Source of the DNA: Ptiloglossa arizonensis
Taxonomy: Eukaryota > Arthropoda > Insecta > Hymenoptera > Colletidae
Length of the DNA: 64,000 nt
Direction of reading: 5' to 3'
Assembly (NCBI RefSeq): GCF_051014685.1
Contig: NW_027479043.1
Span: 62,001 to 126,000, forward strand
Every line of letters begins with the position of its first letter. Positions within the stretch are counted from its first letter, which is position 1. Position numbers and translations under genes: made by a program. The notes under the pieces are model-generated. The model worked only from the letters and a program-made list of their open reading frames with translations, searched no databases and was not told the origin of the DNA. Below are positions 23,325 through 36,865 of the stretch, piece after piece.

Positions 23325-25817
23325 ACAAATTTTTCGCACTTCTGCTGCTCCAAAAGCTTAACCAGAATGGCCTAGGGAAAATATACACATACCGTTGCAA
23401 TCGGGCGAGTTTCTACTTTCAGATGCAACAGGAATTTTTGGGTTAGGTCAATCCTTTCGCGAGATATGGGAGTTTGAAGCCAAGAAATGGTTGAGAAGAA
23501 AACAAATTTTTCGCAATTCTGCTTCTCCAAACGCTTGACCAGAGTGGGCTAGGGAAACAATACACATACCGTTGTAATCGGGTGAGTTTGTACTTTCAGA
23601 CGCTACAGGAATTTTTGGGTTCGGTCAATCCGTTCGCGAGATATGGGATTTTGAAGCTAAGAAATGGTTGAGAAGGCAACAAATTTTTCGCACTTCTGCT
23701 GCTCCAAAAGCTTAACCAGAATGGCCTAGGGAAAAAATACAAATACCGTTGTAATCGGGCGAGTTTCTACTTTCAGAAGCAATAGGAATTTTTGGGTTAG
23801 GTCAATCCGTTCGCGAGATATAGAAGTTTGAAGCCAAGAAATGGTTGAGAAGGCAAAAAATTTTTCGCAATTCTGCTGCTCCAAACGCTTAACCAGAATG
23901 GCCTAGGGAAAAAATACACATACCGTTGTAATCGGGCGAGTTTCTACTTTCAGATGCAACAGGAATTTTTGGGTTAGGTCAATCCGTTCGCGAGATATGG
24001 GAATTTGATGCTAAGAAATGGTTGAGAAGACAACAAATTTTTCGCACTTCTGCTGCTCCAAACGCTTAACCAGAATGGCCTAGGGAAAAAATACACATAC
24101 CGTTGTAATCGGGCGAGTTTCGACTTTCAGATCCAATAGGAATTTTTGAGTTAGGTCAATCCGTTCGCGAGATGTGGGAGTTTGAAGCCAAGAAATGGTT
24201 GAGAAGGCAAAAAATTTTTCGCATTTCTGCTGCTCCAAACGCTTAACCAGAATGGCCTAGGGAAAAAATACACATGCCGTTGTAATCGGGCGAGTTTCTA
24301 CTTTCAGATGCAATAGGACTTTTTGGGTTAGGTCAATCCGTTCGCGAGATATGGGAGTTTGAAGCCAAGAAATGGTTGAGAAGGCAAAAAATTTTTCGCA
24401 GTTCTGCTGCTCCAAACGCTTAACCAGAATGGCCTAGGGAAAAAATACACGTACCGTTGTAGTCGGGCGAGTTTCTACTTTCAGATGCAACAGGAATTTT
24501 TGGGTTAGGTCAATCCGTTCGCGAGGTATGGGAGTTTGAAGCCAAGAAATGGTTGAGAAGAAAACAAATTTTTCGCACTTCTGCTGCTCCAAAAGCTTAA
24601 CCAGAATGGCCTAGGGAAAATATACACATACCGTTGCAATCGGGCGAGTTTCTACTTTCAGATGCAACAGGAATTTTTGGGTTAGGTCAATCCTTTCGCG
24701 AGATATGGGAGTTTGAAGCCAAGAAATGGTTGAGAAGAAAACAAATTTTTCGCAATTCTGCTTCTCCAAACGCTTGACCAGAGTGGGCTAGGGAAACAAT
24801 ACACATACCGTTGTAATCGGGTGAGTTTCTACTTTCAGACGCTACAGGAATTTTTGGGTTCGGTCAATCCGTTCGCGAGATATGGGATTTTGAAGCTAAG
24901 AAATGGTTGAGAAGGCAACAAATTTTTCGCACTTCTGCTGCTCCAAAAGCTTAACCAGAATGGCCTAGGGAAAAAATACAAATACCGTTGTAATCGGGCG
25001 AGTTTCTACTTTCAGAAGCAATAGGAATTTTTGGGTTAGGTCAATCCGTTCGCGAGATATAGAAGTTTGAAGCCAAGAAATGGTTGAGAAGGCAAAAAAT
25101 TTTTCGCAATTCTGCTGCTCCAAACGCTTAACCAGAATGGCCTAGGGAAAAAATACACATACCGTTGTAATCGGGCGAGTTTCTACTTTCAGATGCAACA
25201 GGAATTTTTGGGTTAGGTCAATCCGTTCGCGAGATATGGGAATTTGATGCTAAGAAATGGTTGAGAAGACAACAAATTTTTCGCACTTCTGCTGCTCCAA
25301 ACGCTTAACCAGAATGGCCTAGGGAAAAAATACACATACCGTTGTAATCGGGCGAGTTTCGACTTTCAGATCCAATAGGAATTTTTGAGTTAGGTCAATC
25401 CGTTCGCGAGATATGGGAGTTTGAAGCCAAGAAATGGTTGAGAAGGCAAAAAATTTTTCGCATTTCTGCTGCTCCAAACGCTTAACCAGAATGGCCTAGG
25501 GAAAAAATACACATGCCGTTGTAATCGGGCGAGTTTCTACTTTCAGATGCAATAGGACTTTTTGGGTTAGGTCAATCCGTTCGCGAGATATGGGAGTTTG
25601 AAGCCAAGAAATGGTTGAGAAGGCAAAAAATTTTTCGCAGTTCTGCTGCTCCAAACGCTTAACCAGAATGGCCTAGGGAAAAAATACACGTACCGTTGTA
25701 GTCGGGCGAGTTTCTACTTTCAGATGCAACAGGAATTTTTGGGTTAGGTCAATCCGTTCGCGAGGTATGGGAGTTTGAAGCCAAGAAATGGTTGAGAAGA
25801 AAACAAATTTTTCGCAA
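23325..25817 (+). repeat. 7-monomer tandem duplication (period 1239)
   Basis: Positions 23,325-24,578 match 24,564-25,817. The marker cagacgctacagg with ttcggtc and gggattttgaagct lies at 23,599 and 24,838. The other shared blocks are aaaatatacac with gcaatcggg, acaaataccg with gaagcaatagg, gatatagaag, gggaatttgatgct, gatccaatagg, gcatttctgc and P and S units. Two substitutions were seen (gtttgtactt versus gtttctactt; gatgtggg versus gatatggg), so the event is recent. Confidence 0.9.
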
Positions 25818-26040
25818 TTCTGCTTCTCCAAACGCTTGACCAGAGTGGGCTAGGGAAAAAATACACATACCGTTGAAATCGGGCGAGTTTCTACTTTCAG
25901 AAGCAATAGGAATTTTTGGGTTAGGTCAATCCGTTCGCGAGATATAGAAGTTTGAAGCCAAGAAATGGTTGAGAAGGCAAAAAATTTTTCGCAATTCTGC
26001 TGCTCCAAACGCTTAACCAGAATGGCCTAGGGAAAAAATA

Positions 26041-27475
26041 CACATACCGTTGTAATCGGGCGAGTTTCGACTTTCAGATGCAATAGGAATTTTTGGGTTA
26101 TGTCATTCTGTTCGCGAGATATGGGAGTTTGAAGCCAAGAAATGGTTGAGAAGGCAAAAAATTTTTCGCAATTCTGCTGCTCCAAACGCTTAACCAGAAT
26201 GGCCTAGGGAAAAAATACACATACCGTTGTAATCGGGCGAGTTTCTACTTTCAGAAGCAATAGGAATTTTTGTGTTAGGTCAATCCGTTCGCGAGATATA
26301 GAAGTTTGAAGCCAAGAAATGGTTGAGAAGGCAAAAAATTTTTCGCAATTCTGCTGCTCCAAACGCTTAACCAGAATGGCCTAGGGAAAAAATACACATA
26401 CCGTTGTAATCGGGCGAGTTTCTACTTTCAGATGCAACAGGAGTTTTTGGGTTAGGTCAATCCGTTCGCGAAATATGGGAATTTGATGCTAAGAAATGGT
26501 TGAGAAGACAACAAATTTTTCGCACTTCTGCTGCTCCAAACGCTTAACCAGAATGGCCTAGGGAAAAAATACACATACCGTTGTAATCGGGCGAGTTTCG
26601 ACTTTCAGATCCAATAGGAATTTTTGAGTTAGGTCAATCCGTTCGCGAGATATGGGAGTTTGAAGCCAAGAAATGGTTGAGAAGGCAAAAAATTTTTCGC
26701 ATTTCTGCTGCTCCAAACGCTTAACCAGAATGGCCTAGGGAAAAAATACACATGCCGTTGTAATCGGGCGAGTTTCGACTTTCAGATGCAATAGGAATTT
26801 TTGGGTTATGTCATTCTGTTCGCGAGATATGGGAGTTTGAAGCCAAGAAATGGTTGAGAAGGCAAAAAATTTTTCGCAATTCTGCTGCTCCAAACGCTTA
26901 ACCAGAATGGCCTAGGGAAAAAATACACATACCGTTGTAATCGGGCGAGTTTCTACTTTCAGAAGCAATAGGAATTTTTGGGTTAGGTCAATCCGTTCGC
27001 GAGATATAGAAGTTTGAAGCCAAGAAATGGTTGAGAAGGCAAAAAATTTTTCGCAATTCTGCTGCTCCAAACGCTTAACCAGAATGGCCTAGGGAAAAAA
27101 TACACATACCGTTGTAATCGGGCGAGTTTCTACTTTCAGATGCAACAGGAATTTTTGGGTTAGGTCAATCCGTTCGCGAAATATGGGAATTTGATGCTAA
27201 GAAATGGTTGAGAAGACAACAAATTTTTCGCACTTCTGCTGCTCCAAACGCTTAACCAGAATGGCCTAGGGAAAAAATACACATACCGTTGTAATCGGGC
27301 GAGTTTCGACTTTCAGATCCAATAGGAATTTTTGAGTTAGGTCAATCCGTTCGCGAGATATGGGAGTTTGAAGCCAAGAAATGGTTGAGAAGGCAAAAAA
27401 TTTTTCGCATTTCTGCTGCTCCAAACGCTTAACCAGAATGGCCTAGGGAAAAAATACACATGCCGTTGTAATCGG
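26041..27475 (+). repeat. 4-monomer tandem duplication (period 708)
   Basis: The marker tgtcattctg sits at 26,101 and 26,809, and the rare gcgaaatatggg at about 26,470 and 27,178. Both copies contain the gaagcaatagg/gatatagaag unit, the D unit and the gatccaatagg/tttttgagttagg unit. Differences are tttttgtgttagg (left) and caggagttttt (left). The match ends at tttcgact (left, about 26,770) versus tttctact (right, about 27,478). The same tgtcattctg unit recurs at 28,048, 1239 bp further on. Confidence 0.85.
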
Positions 27476-28060
27476 GCGAGTTTCTACTTTCAGATGCAAT
27501 AGGACTTTTTGGGTTAGGTCAATCCGTTCGCGAGATATGGGAGTTTGAAGCCAAGAAATGGTTGAGAAGGCAAAAAATTTTTCGCAGTTCTGCTGCTCCA
27601 AACGCTTAACCAGAATGGCCTAGGGAAAAAATACACATACCGTTGTAGTCGGGCGAGTTTCTACTTTCAGATGCAACAGGAATTTTTGGGTTAGGTCAAT
27701 CGGTTCGCGAGGTATGGGAGTTTGAAGCCAAGAAATGGTTGAGTAGAAAACAAATTTTTCGCAATTCTGCTTCTCCAAACGCTTGACCAGAGTGGGCTAG
27801 GGAAAAAATACACATACCGTTGAAATCGGGCGAGTTTCTACTTTCAGAAGCAATAGGAATTTTTGGGTTAGGTCAATCCGTTCGCGAAATATAGAAGTTT
27901 GAAGCCAAGAAATGGTTGAGAAGGCAAAAAATTTTTCGCAATTCTGCTGCTCCAAACGCTTAACCAGAATGGCCTAGGGAAAAAATACACATACCGTTGT
28001 AATCGGGCGAGTTTCGACTTTCAGATGCAATAGGAATTTTTGGGTTATGTCATTCTGTTC

Positions 28061-31000
28061 GCGAGATATGGGAGTTTGAAGCCAAGAAATGGTTGAGAAG
28101 GCAAAAAATTTTTCGCAATTCTGCTGCTCCAAACGCTTAACCAGAATGGCCTAGGGAAAAAATACACATACCGTTGTAGTCGGGCGAGTTTCTACTTTCA
28201 GATGCAACAGGAATTTTTGGGTTATGTCAATCCGTTCGCGAGATATGGGAGTTTGAAGCTAAGAAATGGTTGAGAAGACAACAAATTTTTCGCACTTCTG
28301 CTGCTCCAAAAGCTTAACCAGAATGGCCTAGGGAAAAAATACACATGCCGTTGTAATCGGGCGAGTTTCTACTTTCAGATGCAATAGGACTTTTTGGGTT
28401 AGGTCAATCCGTTCGCGAGATATGGGAGTTTGAAGCCAAGAAATGGTTGAGAAGGCAAAAAATTTTTCGCAATTCTGCTGCTCCAAACGCTTAACCAGAA
28501 TGGCCTAGGGAAAAAATACACATACCGTTGTAGTCGGGCGAGTTTCTACTTTCAGATGCAACAGGAATTTTTGGGTTAGGTCAATCCGTTCGCGAGATAT
28601 GGGAGTTTGAAGCTAAGAAATGGTTGAGAAGACAACAAATTTTTCGCACTTCTGCTGCTCCAAAAGCTTAACCAGAATGGTCTAGGGAAAATATACACAT
28701 ACCGTTGCAATCGGGCGAGTTTCTACTTTCAGATGCAACAGGAATTTTTGGGTTAGGTCAATCCTTTCGCGAGATATGGGAGTTTGAAGCCAAGAAATGG
28801 TTGAGAAGAAAACAAATTTTTCGCAATTCTGCTTCTCCAAACGCTTGACCAGAGTGGGCTAGGGAAACAATACACATACCGTTGTAATCGGGTGAGTTTC
28901 TACTTTCAGACGCTACAGGAATTTTTGGGTTCGGTCAATCCGTTCGCGAGATATGGGATTTTGAAGCTAAGAAATGGTTGAGAAGGCAACAAATTTTTCG
29001 CACTTCTGCTGCTCCAAAAGCTTAACCAGAATGGCCTAGGGAAAAAATACAAATACCGTTGTAATCGGGCGAGTTTCTACTTTCAGAAGCAATAGGAATT
29101 TTTGGGTTAGGTCAATCCGTTCGCGAGATATAGAAGTTTGAAGCCAAGAAATGGTTGAGAAGGCAAAAAATTTTTCGCAATTCTGCTGCTCCAAACGCTT
29201 AACCAGAATGGCCTAGGGAAAAAATACACATACCGTTGTAATCGGGCGAGTTTCTATTTTCAGATGCAACAGGAATTTTTGGGTTAGGTCAATCCGTTCG
29301 CAAGATATGGGAATTTGATGCTAAGAAATGGTTGAGAAGACAACAAATTTTTCGCACTTCTGCTGCTCCAAACGCTTAACCAGAATGGCCTAGGGAAAAA
29401 ATACACATACCGTTGTAATCGGGCGAGTTTCGACTTTCAGATCCAATAGGAATTTTTGAGTTAGGTCAATCCGTTCGCGAGATATGGGAGTTTGAAGCCA
29501 AGAAATGGTTGAGAAGGCAAAAAATTTTTCGCATTTCTGCTGCTCCAAACGCTTAACCAGAATGGCCTAGGGAAAAAATACACATGCCGTTGTAATCGGG
29601 CGAGTTTCTACTTTCAGATGCAATAGGACTTTTTGGGTTAGGTCAATCCGTTCGCGAGATATGGGAGTTTGAAGCCAAGAAATGGTTGAGAAGGCAAAAA
29701 ATTTTTCGCAGTTCTGCTGCTCCAAACGCTTAACCAGAATGGCCTAGGGAAAAAATACACATACCGTTGTAGTCGGGCGAGTTTCTACTTTCAGATGCAA
29801 CAGGAATTTTTGGGTTAGGTCAATCCGTTCGCGAGGTATGGGAGTTTGAAGCCAAGAAATGGTTGAGAAGAAAACAAATTTTTCGCAATTCTGCTTCTCC
29901 AAACGCTTGACCAGAGTGGGCTAGGGAAAAAATACACATACCGTTGAAATCGGGCGAGTTTCTACTTTCAGAAGCAATAGGAATTTTTGGGTTAGGTCAA
30001 TCCGTTCGCGAGATATAGAAGTTTGAAGCCAAGAAATGGTTGAGAAGGCAAAAAATTTTTCGCAATTCTGCTGCTCCAAACGCTTAACCAGAATGGCCTA
30101 GGGAAAAAATACACATACCGTTGTAATCGGGCGAGTTTCGACTTTCAGATGCAATAGGAATTTTTGGGATATGTCATTCTGTTCGCGAGATATGGGAGTT
30201 TGAAGCCAAGAAATGGTTGAGAAGGCAAAAAATTTTTCGCAATTCTGCTGCTCCAAACGCTTAACCAGAATGGCCTAGGGAAAAAATACACATACCGTTG
30301 TAGTCGGGCGAGTTTCTACTTTCAGATGCAACAGGAATTTTTGGGTTATGTCAATCCGTTCGCGAGATATGGGAGTTTGAAGCTAAGAAATGGTTGAGAA
30401 GACAACAAATTTTTCGCACTTCTGCTGCTCCAAAAGCTTAACCAGAATGGCCTAGGGAAAAAATACACATGCCGTTGTAATCGGGCGAGTTTCTACTTTC
30501 AGATGCAATAGGACTTTTTGGGTAAGGTCAATCCGTTCGCGAGATATGGGAGTTTGAAGCCAAGAAATGGTTGAGAAGGCAAAAAATTTTTCGCAATTCT
30601 GCTGCTCCAAACGCTTAACCAGAATGGCCTAGGGAAAAAATACGCATACCGTTGTAATCGGGCGAGTTTCTACTTTCAGATGCAATAGGAATTTTTGGGT
30701 TTGGTCATTCCGTTCGCGAGATATGGGAGTTTGAAGCCAAGAAATGGTTGAGAAGGCAAAAAATTTTTCGCAATTCTGCTGCTCCAAACGCTTAACCAGA
30801 ATGGCCTAGGGAAAAAATACACATACCGTTGTAGTCGGGCGAGTTTCTACTTTCAGATGCAACAGGAATTTTTGGGTTATGTCAATCCGTTCGCGAGATA
30901 TGGGAGTTTGAAGCTAAGAAATGGTTGAGAAGACAACAAATTTTTCGCACTTCTGCTGCTCCAAAAGCTTAACCAGAATGGCCTAGGGAAAAAATACACA

Positions 31001-33625
31001 TGCCGTTGTAATCGGGCGAGTTTCTACTTTCAGATGCAATAGGACTTTTTGGGTTAGGTCAATCCGTTCGCGAGATATGGGAGTTTGAAGCCAAGAAATG
31101 GTTGAGAAGGCAAAAAATTTTTCGCAATTCTGCTGCTCCAAACGCTTAACCAGAATGGCCTAGGGAAAAAATACACATACCGTTGTAGTCGGGCGAGTTT
31201 CTACTTTCAGATGCAACAGGAATTTTTGGGTTAGGTCAATCCGTTCGCGAGATATGGGAGTTTGAAGCTAAGAAATGGTTGAGAAGACAACAAATTTTTC
31301 GCACTTCTGCTGCTCCAAAAGCTTAACCAGAATGGTCTAGGGAAAATATACACATACCGTTGCAATCGGGCGAGTTTCTACTTTCAGATGCAACAGGAAT
31401 TTTTGGGTTAGGTCAATCCTTTCGCGAGATATGGGAGTTTGAAGCCAAGAAATGGTTGAGAAGAAAACAAATTTTTCGCAATTCTGCTTCTCCAAACGCT
31501 TGACCAGAGTGGGCGAGGGAAACAATACACATACCGTTGTAATCGGGTGAGTTTCTACTTTCAGACGCTACAGGAATTTTTGGGTTCGGTCAATCCGTTC
31601 GCGAGATATGGGATTTTGAAGCTAAGAAATGGTTGAGAAGGCAACAAATTTTTCGCACTTCTGCTGCTCCAAAAGCTTAACCAGAATGGCCTAGGGAAAA
31701 AATACAAATACCGTTGTAATCGGGCGAGTTTCTACTTTCAGAAGCAATAGGAATTTTTGGGTTAGGTCAATCCGTTCGCGAGATATAGAAGTTTGAAGCC
31801 AAGAAATGGTTGAGAAGGCAAAAAATTTTTCGCAATTCTGCTGCTCCAAACGCTTAACCAGAATGGCCTAGGGAAAAAATACACATACCGTTGTAATCGG
31901 GCGAGTTTCTACTTTCAGATGCAACAGGAATTTTTGGGTTAGGTCAATCCGTTCGCGAGATATGGGAATTTGATGCTAAGAAATGGTTGAGAAGACAACA
32001 AATTTTTCGCACTTCTGCTGCTCCAAACGCTTAACCAGAATGGCCTAGGGAAAAAATACACATACCGTTGTAATCGGGCGAGTTTCGACTTTCAGATCCA
32101 ATAGGAATTTTTGAGTTAGGTCAATCCGTTCGCGAGATATGGGAGTTTGAAGCCAAGAAATGGTTGAGAAGGCAAAAAATTTTTCGCATTTCTGCTGCTC
32201 CAAACGCTTAACCAGAATGGCCTAGGGAAAAAATACACATGCCGTTGTAATCGGGCGAGTTTCTACTTTCAGATGCAATAGGACTTTTTGGGTTAGGTCA
32301 ATCCGTTCGCGAGATATGGGAGTTTGAAGCCAAGAAATGGTTGAGAAGGCAAAAAATTTTTCGCAGTTCTGCTGCTCCAAACGCTTAACCAGAATGGCCT
32401 AGGGAAAAAATACACATACCGTTGTAGTCGGGCGAGTTTCTACTTTCAGATGCAACAGGAATTTTTGGGTTAGGTCAATCCGTTCGCGAGGTATGGGAGT
32501 TTGAAGCCAAGAAATGGTTGAGAAGAAAACAAATTTTTCGCAATTCTGCTTCTCCAAACGCTTGACCAGAGTGGGCTAGGGAAAAAATACACATACCGTT
32601 GAAATCGGGCGAGTTTCTACTTTCAGAAGCAATAGGAATTTTTGGGTTAGGTCAATCCGTTCGCGAGATATAGAAGTTTGAAGCCAAGAAATGGTTGAGA
32701 AGGCAAAAAATTTTTCGCAATTCTGCTGCTCCAAACGCTTAACCAGAATGGCCTAGGGAAAAAATACACATACCGTTGTAATCGGGCGAGTTTCGACTTT
32801 CAGATGCAATAGGAATTTTTGGGTTATGTCATTCTGTTCGCGAGATATGGGAGTTTGAAGCCAAGAAATGGTTGAGAAGGCAAAAAATTTTTCGCAATTC
32901 TGCTGCTCCAAACGCTTAACCAGAATGGCCTAGGGAAAAAATACACATACCGTTGTAGTCGGGCGAGTTTCTACTTTCAGATGCAACAGGAATTTTTGGG
33001 TTATGTCAATCCGTTCGCGAGATATGGGAGTTTGAAGCTAAGAAATGGTTGAGAAGACAACAAATTTTTCGCACTTCTGCTGCTCCAAAAGCTTAACCAG
33101 AATGGCCTAGGGAAAAAATACACATGCCGTTGTAATCGGGCGAGTTTCTACTTTCAGATGCAATAGGACTTTTTGGGTTAGGTCAATCCGTTCGCGAGAT
33201 ATGGGAGTTTGAAGCCAAGAAATGGTTGAGAAGGCAAAAAATTTTTCGCAATTCTGCTGCTCCAAACGCTTAACCAGAATGGCCTAGGGAAAAAACACGC
33301 ATACCGTTGTAATCGGGCGAGTTTCTACTTTCAGATGCAATAGGAATTTTTGGGTTTGGTCATTCCGTTCGCGAGATATGGGAGTTTGAAGCCAAGAAAT
33401 GGTTGAGAAGGCAAAAAATTTTTCGCAATTCTGCTGCTCCAAACGCTTGACCAGAATGGCCTAGGGAAAAAATACACATACCGTTGTAGTCGGGCGAGTT
33501 TCTACTTTCAGATGCAACAGGAATTTTTGGGTTAGGTCAATCCGTTCGCGAGATATGGGAGTTTGAAGATAAGAAATGGTTGAGAAGACAACAAATTTTT
33601 CGCACTTCTGCTGCTCCAAAAGCTT
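28061..33625 (+). repeat. 15-monomer higher-order repeat, about 2.1 copies (period 2655)
   Basis: Positions 28,061-30,970 match 30,716-33,625 at an offset of exactly 15 x 177. Order of units: S with gttatg and gaagctaag; P after aaaagctt; S/H; unit with ggtctagg and gcaatcggg; G with gtgagtttc and gacgctacagg; acaaataccg with gaagcaatagg; D; gatccaatagg; P; S with gaggtatg; G with gaaatcggg; tttcgact with tgtcattctg; S/H; P; tacgcat with gtttggtcattcc. I saw only scattered substitutions, for example gggatatg/gggttatg, ggtaagg/ggttagg, tacgcat/cacgcat and cttaacc/cttgacc. The G-unit marker gacgctacagg sits at 28,909 and 31,564. Confidence 0.9.
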
Positions 33626-36600
33626 AACCAGAATGGTCTATGGAAAATATACACATACCGTTGCAATCGGGCGAGTTTCTACTTTCAGATGCAACAGGAA
33701 TTTTTGGGTTAGGTCAATCCGTTCGCGAGATATGGGAGTTTGATGCTAAGAAATGGTTGAGAAGACAACAAATTTTTCGCACTTCTGCTGCTCCAAACGC
33801 TTAACCAGAATGGCCTAGGGAAAAAATACACATACCGTTGTAATCGGGCGAGTTTCTACTTTCAGATGCAATAGGAATTTTTGGGTTAGGTCAATCCGTT
33901 CGCGAGATATGGGAGTTTGAAGCCAAGAAATGGTTGAAAAGGCAAAAAATTTTTCGCAATTCTGCTGCTCCAAACGCTTAACCAGAATGGCCTAGGGAAA
34001 AAATACACATGCCGTTGTAATCGGGCGAGTTTCTACTTTCAGATGCAATAGGACTTTTTGGGTTTGGTCATTCCGTTCGCGAGATATGGGAGTTTGAAGC
34101 CAAGAAATGGTTGAGAAGGCAAAAAATTTTTCGCAATTCTGCTGCTCCAAACGCTTAACCAGAATGGCCTAGGGAAAAAATACACATACCGTTGTAGTCG
34201 GGCGAGTTTCTACTTTCAGATGCAACAGGAATTTTTGGGTTAGGTCAATCCGTTCGCGAGATATGGGAGTTTGAAGCTAAGAAATGGTTGAGAAGACAAC
34301 ATATTTTTCGCACTTCTGCTGCTCCAAAAGCTTAACCAGAATGGCCTAGGGAAAATATACACATACCGTTGTAACCGGGCGAGTTTCTACTTTCAGATGC
34401 AACAGGAATTTTTGGGTTAGGTCAATCCGTTCGCGAGATATGGGAGTTTGATGCTAAGAAATGGTTGAGAAGACAACAAATTTTTCGCACTTCTGCAGCT
34501 CCAAACGCTTAACCAGAATGGCCTAGGGAAAAAATACACATACCGTTGTAATCGGGCGAGTTTCGACTTTCAGATCCAATAGGAATTTTTGAGTTAGGTC
34601 AATCCGTTCGCGAGATATGGGAGTTTGAAGCCAAGAAATGGTTGAGAAGGCAAAAAATTTTTCGCATTTCTGCTGCTCCAAACGCTTAACCAGAATGGCC
34701 TAGGGAAAAAATACACATGCCGTTGTAATCGGGCGAGTTTCTACTTTCAGATGCAATAGGACTTTTTGGGTTAGGTCAATCCGTTCGCGAGATATGGGAG
34801 TTTGAAGCCAAGAAATGGTTGAGAAGGCAAAAAATTTTTCGCAGTTCTGCTGCTCCAAACGCTTAACCAGAATGGCCTAGGGAAAAAATACACATACCGT
34901 TGTAGTCGGGCGAGTTTCTACTTTCAGATGCAACAGGAATTTTTGGGTTAGGTCAATCCGTTCGCGAGGTATGGGAGTTTGAAGCCAAGAAATGGTTGAG
35001 AAGAAAACAAATTTTTCGCAATTCTGCTTCTCCAAACGCTTGACCAGAGTGGGCTAGGGAAAAAATACACATACCGTTGAAATCGGGCGAGTTTCTACTT
35101 TCAGAAGCAATAGGAATTTTTGGGTTAGGTCAATCCGTTCGCGAGATATAGAAGTTTGAAGCCAAGAAATGGTTGAGAAGGCAAAAAATTTTTCGCAATT
35201 CTGCTGCTCCAAACGCTTAACCAGAATGGCCTAGGGAAAAAATACACATACCGTTGTAGTCGGGCGAGTTTCTACTTTCAGATGCAACAGGAATTTTTGG
35301 GTTATGTCAATCCTTTCGCGAGATATGGGAGTTTGAAGCTAAGAAATGGTTGAGAAGACAACAAATTTTTCGCACTTCTGCTGCTCCAAAAGCTTAACCA
35401 GAATGGCCTAGGGAAAAAATACACATGCCGTTGTAATCGGGCGAGTTTCTACTTTCAGATGCAATAGGACTTTTTGGGTTAGGTCAATCCGTTCGCGAGA
35501 TATGGGAGTTTGAAGCCAAGAAATGGTTGAGAAGGCAAAAAATTTTTCGCAATTCTGCTGCTCCAAACGCTTAACCAGAATGGCCTAGGGAAAAAACACG
35601 CATACCGTTGTAATCGGGCGAGTTTCTACTTTCAGATGCAATAGGAATTTTTGGGTTTGGTCATTCCGTTCGCGAGATATGGGAGTTTGAAGCCAAGAAA
35701 TGGTTGAGAAGGCAAAAAATTTTTCGCAATTCTGCTGCTCCAAACGCTTGACCAGAATGGCCTAGGGAAAAAATACACATACCGTTGTAGTCGGGCGAGT
35801 TTCTACTTTCAGATGCAACAGGAATTTTTGGGTTAGGTCAATCCGTTCGCGAGATATGGGAGTTTGAAGATAAGAAATGGTTGAGAAGACAACAAATTTT
35901 TCGCACTTCTGCTGCTCCAAAAGCTTAACCAGAATGGTCTATGGAAAATATACACATACCGTTGCAATCGGGCGAGTTTCTACTTTCAGATGCAACAGGA
36001 ATTTTTGGGTTAGGTCAATCCGTTCGCGAGATATGGGAGTTTGATGCTAAGAAATGGTTGAGAAGACAACAAATTTTTCGCACTTCTGCTGCTCCAAACG
36101 CTTAACCAGAATGGCCTAGGGAAAAAATACACATACCGTTGTAATCGGGCGAGTTTCTACTTTCAGATGCAATAGGAATTTTTGGGTTAGGTCAATCCGT
36201 TCGCGAGATATGGGAGTTTGAAGCCAAGAAATGGTTGAAAAGGCAAAAAATTTTTCGCAATTCTGCTGCTCCAAACGCTTAACCAGAATGGCCTAGGGAA
36301 AAAATACACATGCCGTTGTAATCGGGCGAGTTTCTACTTTCAGATGCAATAGGACTTTTTGGGTTTGGTCATTCCGTTCGCGAGATATGGGAGTTTGAAG
36401 CCAAGAAATGGTTGAGAAGGCAAAAAATTTTTCGCAATTCTGCTGCTCCAAACGCTTAACCAGAATGGCCTAGGGAAAAAATACACATACCGTTGTAGTC
36501 GGGCGAGTTTCTACTTTCAGATGCAACAGGAATTTTTGGGTTAGGTCAATCCGTTCGCGAGATATGGGAGTTTGAAGCTAAGAAATGGTTGAGAAGACAA

Positions 36601-36865
36601 CATATTTTTCGCACTTCTGCTGCTCCAAAAGCTTAACCAGAATGGCCTAGGGAAAATATACACATACCGTTGTAACCGGGCGAGTTTCTACTTTCAGATG
36701 CAACAGGAATTTTTGGGTTAGGTCAATCCGTTCGCGAGATATGGGAGTTTGATGCTAAGAAATGGTTGAGAAGACAACAAATTTTTCGCACTTCTGCAGC
36801 TCCAAACGCTTAACCAGAATGGCCTAGGGAAAAAATACACATACCGTTGTAATCGGGCGAGTTTC
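32865..36865 (+). repeat. 13-monomer higher-order repeat (period 2301)
   Basis: Positions 32,865-34,564 match 35,166-36,865. Shared private markers are aacacgcat (ending 33,300 and 35,601), cttgaccagaatggcc, gaagataag (33,565 and 35,866), ggtctatgg, gttgaaaagg, aataggact with gtttggtcattcc, acaacatattt, gtaaccggg and cttctgcagctcc. The match ends where the left copy reads tttcgact with gatccaatagg and the right copy tttctact with gcaacagg. One difference seen is ccgttcgcg (left) versus cctttcgcg (right) near the start. Confidence 0.88.
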
